From NCBI RefSeq assembly GCF_018614655.1, contig NZ_JAGGOG010000011.1, positions 1-64,000 of the forward strand: DNA of 64,000 nucleotides, in the 5' to 3' direction. This document shows, piece after piece, positions 47,553 to 57,000 of this stretch. A model generated the notes under the pieces. It had not been told where the DNA came from. It searched no databases and saw only the letters and a list, made by a program, of their open reading frames with translations. The position numbers were made by a program, and so were the translations under genes. The stretch is from Pseudomonas fluorescens. Its GTDB lineage: Bacteria; Pseudomonadota; Gammaproteobacteria; Pseudomonadales; Pseudomonadaceae. How positions within the stretch are numbered: the first letter of the stretch is position 1; each line of letters opens with the position of its first letter.

Positions 47553-48442
47553 CAGTCGCCTCCACCCCCCAAGCGGCTGCCCCAGCCCAGCTTGGTCCGG
47601 CAGACTTCGTAATAGTTGTGGTCCAACGGGTGGATCAGCCGCAGTTTCTGCGCCTTTTTGCTCACGGTGATGGTGTCACCGGGGGCGCAGGTGAAATGGT
47701 TCTGCCCGTCGCAGGAGACTTGCGGGTAGATCTGCATGTCTTTGGAAACCACGATTTTCAGCTCACTGTTGCCGTCGACCACGATGGGCCTGCTGGACAA
47801 CATATGGGGGTACATCGGCACGATCACAATGGCGTCGAGCTTGGGATGCATGATCGGACCACCGGCGGACAGCGCGTAGGCCGTGGAACCGGTGGGTGTG
47901 GCGACGATCAGGCCGTCGGCCTTCTGGCTGCAAACGAACTGGCCATCGATATACAACTCGAACTCGATCATCCGCGTCGACTTGCCAGGGTGCAACACCA
48001 CATCGTTGAGGGCGTCGCCCTGGCCAATGGCTTCGCCGTGACGACGGACTTCGGCCTGCAACAGGAAGCGGTTTTCCACCAGGTAGTGGCCGTCCAGCAC
48101 CTTGGCCACTTCAACTTCCAGCTCATCGGGACGGATATCGGTGAGGAAGCCCAGGCTGCCACGGTTGATCCCCAGCACCGGCACGTTATGCCGGGCCAAC
48201 GCGCGGGCGGCACCCAGCAGGCTGCCGTCGCCGCCGACCACGATCACCATGTCACAGACTTCGCCGAGCATCTTGCGCGACGAGGTCTGCAGGCCATGGC
48301 CCGGCAGAATCTCGGCGATGGTGTCTTCGAGGATCACATGCAGGTGGCGCTCGAGCAGAAACTTTTTCAGCCGGCGGACGGTGTCCAGGACCTGTGTACT
48401 GCCCAGGCGACCGATAATGCCGATATTGCGAAATTGCTCCAT
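47552..48442 (-). CDS. nadK: NAD kinase
   Basis: 296 residues; it phosphorylates NAD to NADP. Signature motifs are [21 protein letters not shown] and the [17 protein letters not shown] loop. I start at MEQFRNIG (48442), where AGGAG lies upstream at proper spacing; 10 further in-frame codons upstream lack this. It is first in the overlapping nadK - phosphoesterase - rhomboid run. Confidence 0.95.
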   Translation of the reverse strand: MEQFRNIGIIGRLGSTQVLDTVRRLKKFLLERHLHVILEDTIAEILPGHGLQTSSRKMLGEVCDMVIVVGGDGSLLGAARALARHNVPVLGINRGSLGFLTDIRPDELEVEVAKVLDGHYLVENRFLLQAEVRRHGEAIGQGDALNDVVLHPGKSTRMIEFELYIDGQFVCSQKADGLIVATPTGSTAYALSAGGPIMHPKLDAIVIVPMYPHMLSSRPIVVDGNSELKIVVSKDMQIYPQVSCDGQNHFTCAPGDTITVSKKAQKLRLIHPLDHNYYEVCRTKLGWGSRLGGGGD

Positions 48443-48526
48443 GGGGCTCCTGCGGGGTTTGCGTGGCGACAAAAAGAACGATTATGGGCGAAAGGTGGCA
48501 TTAGACAAAATGCTTTGTCGCCACCC

Positions 48527-48629
48527 TGTAGCCGCTGCCGAGGCACGAGGCTGCGATGGGCTGCGAAACGGCTCCCAAGGGCGGTCCTGCGGACACGCAT
48601 CGCAGCCTCGTGCCTCGGCAGCGGCTACA
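48527..48629. repeat. REPIN (TGTAGCC family) between nadK and DUF1853
   Basis: The left arm TGTAGCCGCTGCCGAGGCAC and its inverted copy ending GCAGCGGCTACA, with about 35 bp of unpaired spacer. The right arm ends 8 bp before the ATG of the DUF1853 gene, so it takes the place of most of that gene's leader. Confidence 0.88.
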
Positions 48630-48637
48630 CTCGCACA

Positions 48638-49624
48638 ATGACTCTGTTCCCTGATTTACAGAACCTGCCCCGCCAACTGCGCCACCCTGAAGTGCGCGAC
48701 TTGGCGTGGGTGATGCTTGCCCCACCGATGCTGGCACAAACGCCTTGGCCGCAGCGTCATCCATTGACAGGCAGTGACTGGGTGCAAGCACCACACCTGC
48801 TGGAGCAATGGCTGCGGCAACTGGACCAGGACAGCAGCGCCTTGCAGCACTGGCTGAGTCTGGCCCGCACCCGTCGCCTGGGGCTGTATTACGAGCGCCT
48901 CTGGCAATTTGCCATACAGCATGCACCCGGCGTGGAGTTACTGGCGGCCAATCTGCCCATCCGTCAAGCCGGGCATACCCTGGGTGAGCTGGACATGCTG
49001 CTGCGCGACCGCGACGGCGTGCACCACCTCGAACTGGCGATCAAACTGTATCTGGGGCCTCAGGCAGGCGATGGGCGCGACACTGCCAAATGGCTGGGCC
49101 CAGGGTGTCACGACCGGCTGGACCGCAAGTTGGCCCATCTGGCCCAGCATCAACTGCCGATCTCCGCTCGCCCGGAAAGCCGCGAAGCGTTGGCGGCGCT
49201 GGATATCCAGCACTTTGATGCGCACCTGTGGCTGGGCGGCTATCTGCTGTATCCATGGCCCGGCACCGCGCAGGCACCGATTGGCGCCCATCCGCAGCAT
49301 TTGAACGGGCGCTGGCTGCATCAGCGGGACTGGTTGGAATTTGTCACCCAACGCCCGGCGGGCCGCTGGCAACCCCTGCCCCGCCATGCCTGGCTGGCGC
49401 CGGCGCACTATGCGGCAGATCAAACATGGGAGCCGACCAAAATGCAGCACTGGCTGACTGAACTGGACCCCATGGCGCCCGCACAATTACTGGTGCGGCT
49501 GGTTGAAAATACCGAGGGCGAGTGGGAAGAAGCCGAGCGGTTGTTTCTGGTGGCAGATCTTTGGCCGAATGTGCCAGCGCTTACAGGCTATCGATATGCC
49601 GATAGTCAACCTGTAACCCCGTAG
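48638..49624 (+). CDS. DUF1853 family protein
   Basis: 328 residues of DUF1853, a conserved proteobacterial family of unknown function. The ELDMLLRD...[10 protein letters not shown] stretch resembles PD-(D/E)xK nuclease cores, so a nuclease-like fold is possible. The start is ATG 48638; the long open frame to its left is antisense to nadK and spurious. There is no clear Shine-Dalgarno because a REPIN abuts it. The 3' end overlaps the convergent chlD VWA frame by 44 bp. Confidence 0.78.
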   Translation: MTLFPDLQNLPRQLRHPEVRDLAWVMLAPPMLAQTPWPQRHPLTGSDWVQAPHLLEQWLRQLDQDSSALQHWLSLARTRRLGLYYERLWQFAIQHAPGVELLAANLPIRQAGHTLGELDMLLRDRDGVHHLELAIKLYLGPQAGDGRDTAKWLGPGCHDRLDRKLAHLAQHQLPISARPESREALAALDIQHFDAHLWLGGYLLYPWPGTAQAPIGAHPQHLNGRWLHQRDWLEFVTQRPAGRWQPLPRHAWLAPAHYAADQTWEPTKMQHWLTELDPMAPAQLLVRLVENTEGEWEEAERLFLVADLWPNVPALTGYRYADSQPVTP

Positions 49625-50312
49625 CCAACGCCTGTGCCCGCCCCAGCCGAATGGGCCCCCGCTCTATATCCACCAGTAGTCCAGGGCAATCGAGCTGCGG
49701 CAACGGCGTGACATCCTTGAGCCGGCCATCCGTGATCACCAGCAACCGCTGCTGCTCCGCTGGATAACGCTTACGCCGCGCCACCAGCCAATGCCCTGCC
49801 TCAGTCAGCGCTGCCAGCAACGGCGTGCCACCGCCCGCACCCAGCCCGTCAAGCCACTGGCTTAACCCTTTCGCCGCCTTCAGCCCTTGTACCTGCCACG
49901 CTGGTGACTGCCCGCTCACCGTGAGCAGTGCCATCCGCGCGCGCTGGCGGTAAGCATCGTCAAACAGCTGGGCCAGAAAGCCCTTGGCGTCACTCAAGGC
50001 CTGATGTCGTCGAGTGGAAGCCGAGGCATCTACAATCACCAACCACAACTCATGGGGTGATCGGCTACGCAGGCGGTACAGCAGGTCTTCACGGCATTGC
50101 GGCCGTCCGGCGAGCAAGGTGCCCGGCCAGTTGACCAAACCTTGCGCGGCGCTACGGGCCTGGCCTTGCCTGCCCTTGTTCAGTCGGCCCGCTTTGGGCC
50201 GGGCATCCGCCCCCGCGTCAGGTCGAGGGCGAATGCCTAGGGCTTTTTTGGCCAAGTGGGCACGTCTCGGCGGGCGCCCACTGGCAACGCTGGTGCGGGC
50301 ATGTCGCCCCAC
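49581..50312 (-). CDS. ChlD-like VWA domain, probably read by -1 frameshift
   Basis: The open frame encodes a Pro/Arg-rich linker and a VWA domain with the metal-ion-dependent adhesion motif DASAS (DxSxS) and TDGR. It corresponds to the C-terminal part of the medium (D) subunit of magnesium/cobalt chelatases. Its only start codon before the domain is a GTG at 50312, lying inside chlI in another frame, with no Shine-Dalgarno. A -1 slip at 50243-50249 would fuse it to the AAA+ domain, giving a 553-residue ChlD-type protein from 51241 to 49581. Separate translation is less likely. Confidence 0.8.
   Translation of the reverse strand: MGRHARTSVASGRPPRRAHLAKKALGIRPRPDAGADARPKAGRLNKGRQGQARSAAQGLVNWPGTLLAGRPQCREDLLYRLRSRSPHELWLVIVDASASTRRHQALSDAKGFLAQLFDDAYRQRARMALLTVSGQSPAWQVQGLKAAKGLSQWLDGLGAGGGTPLLAALTEAGHWLVARRKRYPAEQQRLLVITDGRLKDVTPLPQLDCPGLLVDIERGPIRLGRAQALATGLQVDYRHIDSL
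50203..50249 (-). promoter_or_regulatory. Predicted -1 programmed frameshift signal in chlI/chlD
   Basis: On the minus strand, slippery A AAA AAG (50249-50243) is in the chlI zero frame, followed after 6 nt (CCC and the TAG stop, 50242-50237) by a 10-bp stem: GCATTCGCCC (50236-50227) with GGGCGGATGC (50212-50203), one G-U pair, 14-base loop. A second GGCCC/GGGCC hairpin follows. The parts and spacing match the dnaX-type signal. Confidence 0.82.
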
Positions 50313-51241
50313 TGACCCTGGCCCTCGGAAGGCGATGGATCAGAAGACTTTGATGACTGGCCATTTGGCGGGGTCGCAGGGCTGGAGCGCTCCTGACGCC
50401 GATGTCGCAGGGCAAACTCCGCCACCGCGTCGATATCTTCCTCGCTGATAGCCGCCGCCCCGCGCCACGCCGCATGCGCCCTCGCGCCGCGCAACCAGAC
50501 CAGGTCAGCACGCAAGCCGTCGACACCGGCCGCAAAGCAGCGCTCGGTAATTTGCCCCAGGGCCTGGTCATCCAATGGGATGCTTTCCAGTAGCGCCCGG
50601 GCTTGGGTGCAGCGCTCACGCAACGCGGCCTGCTGACCGGCCCACTGTGCGCAGAAAGTTTCGGGATCGCGGTCAAAATCCAGCCGGCGGCGAATGATCT
50701 GCCCCCGTTCGGCAGGCAGCGTTTGCCCGCTCAACGCCACATTGAAACCAAAACGGTCAAGTAATTGCGGACGCAGCTCGCCTTCTTCCGGGTTCATCGT
50801 GCCAATCAGTACAAATCGCGCTGAATGGCGGTGGGAAATACCGTCGCGCTCGATCAGGTTGGTGCCGCTGGCCGCCACGTCCAGCAGCAGGTCCACCAAC
50901 TGGTCGGGCAGCAAGTTGACTTCATCGACGTACAACACGCCGCCATCAGCCTTGGCCAGCACGCCGGGAGAAAATTGCGCGCGGCCTTCGCTCAGCGCGG
51001 CGTCCAAGTCGAGGGTGCCCACCAGGCGTTCCTCGGTGGCGCCCAGGGGCAGCGTGACGAACTGCCCGCTCGCCAACAAGTCCGCCAGGCCACGGGCCAG
51101 GGTGGATTTGGCCATACCCCGAGGGCCTTCGATCAGCACACCGCCGATTTTCGGGTCAATGGCGGTCAGGCACAGGGCCAGTTTCAGGTCGCCGGCACCG
51201 ACGACGGCGGACAGCGGGAAATGAGGAATGTCGGTCATCAA
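50237..51241 (-). CDS. ChlI-like AAA+ chelatase subunit
   Basis: 334 residues. An AAA+ ATPase of the ChlI/BchI type: Walker A GPRGMAKS (39-46), Walker B VLYVDEVNLL (Asp106, Glu107), then the sensor segments (GTMNPEEGELRPQLLDRFGF). It ends in a Ser/Pro-rich tail (SSPATPPNGQSSKSSDPS...) at a TAG stop directly after the slippery site. With CobN it would form the cobaltochelatase that inserts Co2+ into hydrogenobyrinic acid a,c-diamide. In the zero frame it gives the small subunit; in the -1 frame the medium subunit. Its start overlaps cobN's stop by 4 bp. Confidence 0.9.
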   Translation of the reverse strand: MMTDIPHFPLSAVVGAGDLKLALCLTAIDPKIGGVLIEGPRGMAKSTLARGLADLLASGQFVTLPLGATEERLVGTLDLDAALSEGRAQFSPGVLAKADGGVLYVDEVNLLPDQLVDLLLDVAASGTNLIERDGISHRHSARFVLIGTMNPEEGELRPQLLDRFGFNVALSGQTLPAERGQIIRRRLDFDRDPETFCAQWAGQQAALRERCTQARALLESIPLDDQALGQITERCFAAGVDGLRADLVWLRGARAHAAWRGAAAISEEDIDAVAEFALRHRRQERSSPATPPNGQSSKSSDPSPSEGQGQWGDMPAPALPVGARRDVPTWPKKP

Positions 51242-54200
51242 CTGTCTTCTTCTATATCCAACAACAAATTTTCCAACGCCTCACGATAGGCCCCGGGCTC
51301 CTGCCACATACCCCGTTGCTGGGCTTCCAGCATGCGCTCAGTCATATCTCGCAAGGCCGCCGGGTTGTGCTGCTGCACAAACTTGCGGGTGTCAGGATCC
51401 AGTAAATAGGCATCAGCCAGCAACGCATATTGATGGTCATCGATCAGCGCCGTAGTGGCGTCGAACGCAAACAGGTTATCCACGGTCGCCGCCATTTCGA
51501 ACGCACCTTTATAGCCATGGCGCTTGACCCCTTCGATCCACTTCGGATTGGCCGCCCGGGCACGGATCACCCGGTTCAGCTCTTCTTTCAAGGTACGGAT
51601 CTTCGGCAAGTCCGGCTGGCTGTGATCGCCGTGATAACTGGCGGCCTTGTCACCGCTCAGGGTTTCTACCGCTGCGAGCATACCGCCCTGGAATTGGTAG
51701 TAATCGTTGGAGTCCAGCACGTCATGTTCGCGGTTGTCCTGGTTCTGCAGTACCGCCTGGACCTGGCTCAACCGCTGGGCGAACTGTTCACGGGCGGCAG
51801 TGCCTTCGTCGGAACCGCCATAGGCGTAGCCGCCCCAGTTGAGGTACACCTCGGCCAGGTCTTCGCGGCTCTGCCAAAGGCGACCGTCAATCGCCCCCTG
51901 CACGCCTGCGCCATAGGCACCGGGCTTGGCGCCGAAGATTCGCCAGCCCGCCTGTTTTGCCGCAGCCTCGTCATCCAGCCCGGACAGGCGCAAGGCTTCG
52001 CGTTCGTTGCGCACCTTGGCCGCCAGTGGGTTCATGTCATCCGGCTCATCCAGCGCCGCCACGGCTTGCACGGCCGCGTCGAACAGGCGGATCAGATTGG
52101 CGAAGGCATCCCGGAAGAACCCGGACACCCGCAATGTCACATCAACGCGTGGGCGATCCAGCAGGCTCAGGGGCAGGATTTCAAAGTCATCCACCCGCTG
52201 GCTGCCCGTGGCCCATACCGGACGCACGCCCATCAGTGCCATGGCTTGGGCGATATCGTCACCCCCGGTGCGCATGGTAGCGGTGCCCCACACCGACAGG
52301 CCGAGTTGGCGCAGATGATCACCGTGGTCCTGCAAATGCCGCTCAAGAATCAGGGTTGCCGACTGGAAACCGATGCGCCAGGCCGTGGTGGTAGGCAGGT
52401 TGCGCACATCCACCGAGAAAAAGTTACGCCCGGTAGGCAGCACGTCCAGACGGCCACGGCTGGGTGCGCCACTGGGACCGGCCGGCACGAAGCGGCCGCA
52501 CAGGGCATCCAGCAAACCGCGCATTTCCGCCGGGCCGCAGGCATCCAGACGCGGCGCGACGACAATACGCAGGCTCTCGATCACACCTTTGACGTCTTGC
52601 CAGCCCGGCTCTTCAAGCTGCTCAAGTGCGCCCTCCAGGGACTGCTCGATCAAGCGCGCAGCGTAGAGTTCCAGACGTTCACGGGTGTCGCCCGCCGTGC
52701 GCCACAACTGTGGGTCAATCTTCTGCAAGACCTCGGGACGACGCCCGGTCCACGGCTCGGCCAGCGCGCAATCCAACGGATCGAAGCCCAGTTCAAACGC
52801 CTTGGCCAACACCCGCAACAAGCTCGATTGCGGCCCGCGGCCATCGCCCCGCGGAATGCGTAGCAACGCCAGCAGGGTGTCGATACGCAAGCGACCCACT
52901 GGCGACTCACCAAAAATGTGCAGGCCGTCGCGGATCTGCGACTCTTTCAAGTCACACAGGTACGTGTCCAGGCGCGGCAGCCAGATGGCCGCATCGGCCT
53001 CGCTGTCGAGGTTTTCGTCCAGCGCCAGCTCCTGGTCGATACGGGTTTCCCGCACCAACTTGAGAATGTCCTTTTGCAACTCCCGGGCACGCCGTGGATC
53101 AAGCAGTTGAGCTTCGTAAAACTCGTCCGCCAGCAACTCCAGGTTGCGCAACGGCCCGTAGGTTTCGGCGCGGGTCAGCGGCGGCATCAGGTGATCGATG
53201 ATCACCGCCTGGGTACGCCGCTTGGCCTGGGCGCCCTCACCCGGGTCGTTGACTATAAACGGGTAGATATTCGGCAGCGGCCCCAGCAACGCGTCCGGCC
53301 AGCAGTTGTGCGAAAGCCCGACGCCCTTGCCCGGCAACCACTCCAGGTTGCCGTGTTTGCCAACATGAATCACCGCATGGGTGCCGTAGGTCTGGCGCAA
53401 CCAGAAGTAGAACGCCAGGTAACCGTGAGGCGGCACCAAGTCCGGGTCGTGGTACACGGCGCTGGCATCCACCTGATAACCCCGGGCGGGCTGAATGCCG
53501 ACGAAGGTCAGGCCAAAACGCAGGCCGGCAATCATCATGCGGCCTTCACGGAACATTGGATCGTTGTGGGGCGAGCCCCAGCGCTCCAATACGGCTTGGC
53601 GGTTGGCCTCGGGCAGACGTTTGAACATGGCCTCGTAGTCGTCCAGCCCCAGGCTTTGATGGCAAGGGCGCAGGTCAAGGCTGTCGAGGTCATTGGTGAC
53701 GCCACCCAACAAGCCTTGAATCAATGCAGTGCCACTTTCCGGCAATTCATCCGGCAACGGATAACCTTCGACTTTCAGCGCCCGAAGGATATTCAGTGCC
53801 GCAGCCGGGGTATCGAGACCAACGCCGTTGCCAATGCGACCATCGCGGGTCGGGTAGTTGGCAAGAATCAGCGCAACGCGCTTTTCGCTATTGAGCACCC
53901 GAGCCAGTTCGACCCAGCGTCTTGCCAGTTCGGCGACAAAATCCATGCGCTCCGGTTGCGCCCGATAACACACCACATCGGACTGGCTGCGCTCGCTGCG
54001 CCAGGCCAGGTCCTTGAAGCTGATGGGCCGGCTGATGATCCGCCCGTCCAGCTCCGGTAACGCAATGTGCATCGCCAGATCACGGGGGCCGAGGCCTTGC
54101 TCGCTGGCTTGCCAGCCGGGTTCATTGTCTTGAGCGCAGATGGCCTGGATTACCGGGATGTTGCGGCGAAACGGTCGCAAGTGTGGGGCTTCGGGGCTGG

Positions 54201-55011
54201 ATTGGGCAAAACCGGTGGTGTTGAGAATCACCGACGCCTGCACCTCATCCAGCCAGTCCTCGACCACCGTCAGGCAGCCGGGCTCTTTCAAGCTGGCCAC
54301 CGCAATGGGCAACGGGTTGAGGCCCGCCGCCTGTAAGCGCTGGCAAAACACATCGATAAAAGCGGTGTTGGCCGCCTGCAAATGGGAGCGGTAGAACAAC
54401 ACCGCCGCCACCGGGAGCCCGGCCTGCCAGTCATGCTGCCAATCGCTCAGGCTGGCATTGGCTTTATGCGGGTGATAAATCGCCGTGCGTGGCAGCACCT
54501 GCGGCTCGGCCCAGGCGTAATCGCACCCTAGGTAAGTCGTGGCCAGGCAGCGATAGAAATCCAGTGCATTGCCCATGCCGCCCTGACGCAGGAAGTGCCA
54601 GAGACGGTCGCGCTCCTCGACGCTCACGGTGCTGAGGCCGCTGAGCTCCGGGTCCGGACGATCGTCGCCCGGCACCAGAATCAGTTGAACGCCGCGCTGC
54701 GCCAACTCCACAAGGCGTTCGATGCCGTAACGCCAATAGGCAATCCCGCCGTGGAGCGAGATCAGGATGACCTTGGCGTGACGCAGCACCTCATCCACAT
54801 ACAAGTCGACCGAAGCATGATTCTGTACCTGCATCGGGTTGGCCAGGCGCAGGCTCGGGTAGTCCTCGGGCAACTGCTGGGCGGCTTCGGCCAGCAGCGC
54901 CAAGCTGGAATCACCGCTGCACAAAACCACCAGCTCGGCCGGGGTTTGTCCTAGGTCGGCAATGTTGTCATCCGAGACGAAACCGCCGGGCTGGGTCCTG
55001 AGCAGGTGCAT
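51238..55011 (-). CDS. cobN: Cobaltochelatase large subunit CobN
   Basis: 1257 residues, the expected length of CobN. It is the porphyrin/corrin-binding large subunit of the aerobic ATP-dependent cobaltochelatase, homologous to ChlH. Conserved stretches include GLDTPAAALNILRALKVEGYP, HVGKHGNLEWLPGKG and GEGAQAKRRTQAVIIDHLMPP. The next gene downstream encodes ChlI/ChlD-type subunits rather than CobS/CobT. It follows cobW by 3 bp and is under the same riboswitch. Confidence 0.95.
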   Translation of the reverse strand: MHLLRTQPGGFVSDDNIADLGQTPAELVVLCSGDSSLALLAEAAQQLPEDYPSLRLANPMQVQNHASVDLYVDEVLRHAKVILISLHGGIAYWRYGIERLVELAQRGVQLILVPGDDRPDPELSGLSTVSVEERDRLWHFLRQGGMGNALDFYRCLATTYLGCDYAWAEPQVLPRTAIYHPHKANASLSDWQHDWQAGLPVAAVLFYRSHLQAANTAFIDVFCQRLQAAGLNPLPIAVASLKEPGCLTVVEDWLDEVQASVILNTTGFAQSSPEAPHLRPFRRNIPVIQAICAQDNEPGWQASEQGLGPRDLAMHIALPELDGRIISRPISFKDLAWRSERSQSDVVCYRAQPERMDFVAELARRWVELARVLNSEKRVALILANYPTRDGRIGNGVGLDTPAAALNILRALKVEGYPLPDELPESGTALIQGLLGGVTNDLDSLDLRPCHQSLGLDDYEAMFKRLPEANRQAVLERWGSPHNDPMFREGRMMIAGLRFGLTFVGIQPARGYQVDASAVYHDPDLVPPHGYLAFYFWLRQTYGTHAVIHVGKHGNLEWLPGKGVGLSHNCWPDALLGPLPNIYPFIVNDPGEGAQAKRRTQAVIIDHLMPPLTRAETYGPLRNLELLADEFYEAQLLDPRRARELQKDILKLVRETRIDQELALDENLDSEADAAIWLPRLDTYLCDLKESQIRDGLHIFGESPVGRLRIDTLLALLRIPRGDGRGPQSSLLRVLAKAFELGFDPLDCALAEPWTGRRPEVLQKIDPQLWRTAGDTRERLELYAARLIEQSLEGALEQLEEPGWQDVKGVIESLRIVVAPRLDACGPAEMRGLLDALCGRFVPAGPSGAPSRGRLDVLPTGRNFFSVDVRNLPTTTAWRIGFQSATLILERHLQDHGDHLRQLGLSVWGTATMRTGGDDIAQAMALMGVRPVWATGSQRVDDFEILPLSLLDRPRVDVTLRVSGFFRDAFANLIRLFDAAVQAVAALDEPDDMNPLAAKVRNEREALRLSGLDDEAAAKQAGWRIFGAKPGAYGAGVQGAIDGRLWQSREDLAEVYLNWGGYAYGGSDEGTAAREQFAQRLSQVQAVLQNQDNREHDVLDSNDYYQFQGGMLAAVETLSGDKAASYHGDHSQPDLPKIRTLKEELNRVIRARAANPKWIEGVKRHGYKGAFEMAATVDNLFAFDATTALIDDHQYALLADAYLLDPDTRKFVQQHNPAALRDMTERMLEAQQRGMWQEPGAYREALENLLLDIEEDS

Positions 55012-55014
55012 GGC

Positions 55015-56076
55015 TTAAACGCTGAGGGCTGCGCGCAGTTGCGCTTCGAGCAAGGTGGCATCCAGTTCCTGGCCAATCAGCACCAAATGAGTCGCGCGCG
55101 GCTCATCGGCACGCCAGGCGCGGTCGAAGTGTTTGTCGAAGCGGGTGCCTACACCCTGGATCAGCAGGCGCATCGGCTTGTTGGGGATTGCGGCGAAACC
55201 CTTGACCCGCAGGATGCCGTGCTGCACCACCAGCTGGGTCAGCGCGTCGAGCAACAGGCTTTCGTCGGCTTGCGGCAGTTCGATGGAGATCGAGTCAAAT
55301 GCGTCGTGATCATGCTCGTCTTCACCTTCGTGGTGATGATCGTGATGGCTGTGACGTCCATCGATGTGCTCTTCGGAACCGGCGCCCAGGCCAATCAGCA
55401 CGTCCAGCGGCAAACGACCACTGCTGGCTTCGATGATTTTCACCGCTGGCGGCAGCTCTTCGGCGACTTCCAGGCGTACGCGGGCCAGATCTTCGGGGCT
55501 GATCAGGTCGGACTTGTTGAGGATCACCAGGTCGGCGCTGGCCAGTTGGTCGGCGAACAGTTCGTGCAATGGCGATTCGTGATCCAGGTTCGGGTCGAGT
55601 TTGCGCTGGGCGTCCACTTGGTCCGGGAACGCGGCGAAGGTGCCAGCGGCCACGGCCGGGCTGTCGACCACGGTGATCACCGCGTCAACGGTGCAGGCGC
55701 TGCGAATTTCCGGCCACTGGAAGGCCTGGACCAGCGGTTTTGGCAGGGCCAGCCCCGAGGTTTCGATGAGAATATGGTCGAGGTCGCCGCGACGGGCCAC
55801 CAACTCGCGCATCACCGGGAAGAACTCTTCCTGGACCGTGCAGCACAGACAACCGTTAGCCAGCTCGTAAACGCGGCCGTTGGCTTCTTCTTCGGTGCAG
55901 CCGATGGAGCATTGCTTGAGGATTTCGCCGTCAATGCCCAACTCGCCGAACTCGTTGACGATCACCGCAATGCGGCGGCCCTGGGCGTTGTCCAGCATGT
56001 GGCGCAGCAAGGTGGTCTTGCCCGAACCGAGGAAGCCGGTAACGATGGTGACGGGGAGTTTGGCCAGTGTTTTCAT
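55015..56076 (-). CDS. cobW: CobW GTPase (cobalt chaperone)
   Basis: 353 residues, a G3E P-loop GTPase. Walker A GFLGSGKTTLL is near residue 15, the metal motif GCLCC at about 85, and NKSD (GTP base recognition) at about 180. A His/Asp-rich loop (HSHHDHHHEGEDEHDHD) is typical of metal chaperones. CobW is thought to deliver cobalt to the chelatase. I start at MKTLAKLPV (56076), with AAGGG upstream. First gene after the riboswitch. Confidence 0.93.
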   Translation of the reverse strand: MKTLAKLPVTIVTGFLGSGKTTLLRHMLDNAQGRRIAVIVNEFGELGIDGEILKQCSIGCTEEEANGRVYELANGCLCCTVQEEFFPVMRELVARRGDLDHILIETSGLALPKPLVQAFQWPEIRSACTVDAVITVVDSPAVAAGTFAAFPDQVDAQRKLDPNLDHESPLHELFADQLASADLVILNKSDLISPEDLARVRLEVAEELPPAVKIIEASSGRLPLDVLIGLGAGSEEHIDGRHSHHDHHHEGEDEHDHDAFDSISIELPQADESLLLDALTQLVVQHGILRVKGFAAIPNKPMRLLIQGVGTRFDKHFDRAWRADEPRATHLVLIGQELDATLLEAQLRAALSV

Positions 56077-56179
56077 CGGATGCCCTTTGGGGCGGGCATA
56101 CGGGACGAGGGGCCTGCGACGGCACGCAGAAACCTGTTTCGCCACCGGATCACCCCGCCCGGTTGAAAGTTGAGAATCG

Positions 56180-56355
56180 TTGCGAGGCAGGTCTCCTGGC
56201 TTGGGGCTTGCCAGTCGTTCGACCGGCGCTGGCTGCGCCTTCCCGCCTGGTTCAGGCAGTGGCGTGGCAGTCAGATAAACCCTTCACAGTTGCGGGGGCA
56301 GCCGCGGCATTGACCGCGTTCCCTTCTTAGCTTCGGCCTGGGCCGAAGAACCTCG
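56180..56355 (-). promoter_or_regulatory. Cobalamin riboswitch upstream of cobW
   Basis: Read on the minus strand: GGGAACGCGGTCAATGCCGC, then the B12-box CTGCCCCCGCAACTGTGA (56284-56305), GCCACTGCCTGA, GGGAAGGCGC and the 3' motif AGCCAGGAGACCTGCC (56186-56201). These are the conserved segments of cobalamin aptamers in proper order. It should repress cobW-cobN-chlID when adenosylcobalamin is abundant. About 100 bases separate it from cobW. Confidence 0.93.
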
Positions 56356-56366
56356 AAGGCGCAAGG

Positions 56367-56888
56367 CTACGCAGTGCACGAGGAAGGGTCAATCTCCGAA
56401 CGTTTGGTGTGTATCAACGCCAAACGTTCCTGCATGCCTTCGCTCGCCGCAGGCCCGGCCCGCACACTGCATTGATCCATCGGCACGATATGCCCCTGGG
56501 CAACGTCAACCACCGCGACCGCCACCGCACGCGCGGTCGCGACATCGACCATCTGCAGGCTTTCACCCTCGGGCGCGAAGTGCCGGTTGCCCCACCCCAC
56601 GAACGCCATGATCACGATCCTGAAATCCTCACCGGCGGGCGTCGGCACATATTCAAAACGCGGCGGCCGCTCACTGTAGCGCCGGCGCTCCAGCAGTCCG
56701 CCCTCCACCAGCGTATTCAACCGGCGCGTGAGCATGTTGGGCGCGATATCCAGGCTCTGGGAAAATTCGTCAAAACGCCTCAAGCCTTGCAGCGCATCAC
56801 GCATGATCAGAATGCTCCACCACTCGCCCACCCTTTCCAGCCCACGCGCCACCGGGCACTCGGCATTTACCAGCGACTTACGTTGCAT
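56367..56888 (-). CDS. HxlR-family transcriptional regulator
   Basis: 173 residues. The winged helix lies at residues 10-100: CPVARGLERVGEWWSILIMRDALQGLRRFDEFSQSL, with the family's CPV/RALERVGxxW opening, then NMLTRRLNTLVEGGLLERRRY and the wing EYVPTPAGED. An extra 60-residue C-terminus is unusual for this family. It is divergent from a ketosynthase gene (112-bp gap) and probably controls it. A cobalamin riboswitch begins just past its 3' end. Confidence 0.88.
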   Translation of the reverse strand: MQRKSLVNAECPVARGLERVGEWWSILIMRDALQGLRRFDEFSQSLDIAPNMLTRRLNTLVEGGLLERRRYSERPPRFEYVPTPAGEDFRIVIMAFVGWGNRHFAPEGESLQMVDVATARAVAVAVVDVAQGHIVPMDQCSVRAGPAASEGMQERLALIHTKRSEIDPSSCTA

Positions 56889-57000
56889 TGCAGTTCCTCT
56901 ATGGGGAAACCCGGAATATTTTCGCTACCCGAAGTTACTTTCATGATGATAGTTTCGTCCATGCATTGCTACCAACCAGAAATTGCGGAGCTGAGCGATC

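Noticed and set aside
47618..48637. A long plus-strand open frame running from inside nadK into the DUF1853 gene.
   Set aside because: This part is antisense to nadK and crosses a REPIN; the DUF1853 protein starts at 48638.
49581..50312. Assembly error or ordinary frameshift mutation breaking chlID.
   Set aside because: The break lies exactly on A AAA AAG with a correctly placed stem, which fits programmed frameshifting better than random error. Sequencing error in the A6 run still cannot be fully excluded from sequence alone.
51430..54060. Long plus-strand frames opposite cobN.
   Set aside because: Shadow frames of a GC-rich gene; no recognisable domains, and cobN is intact.
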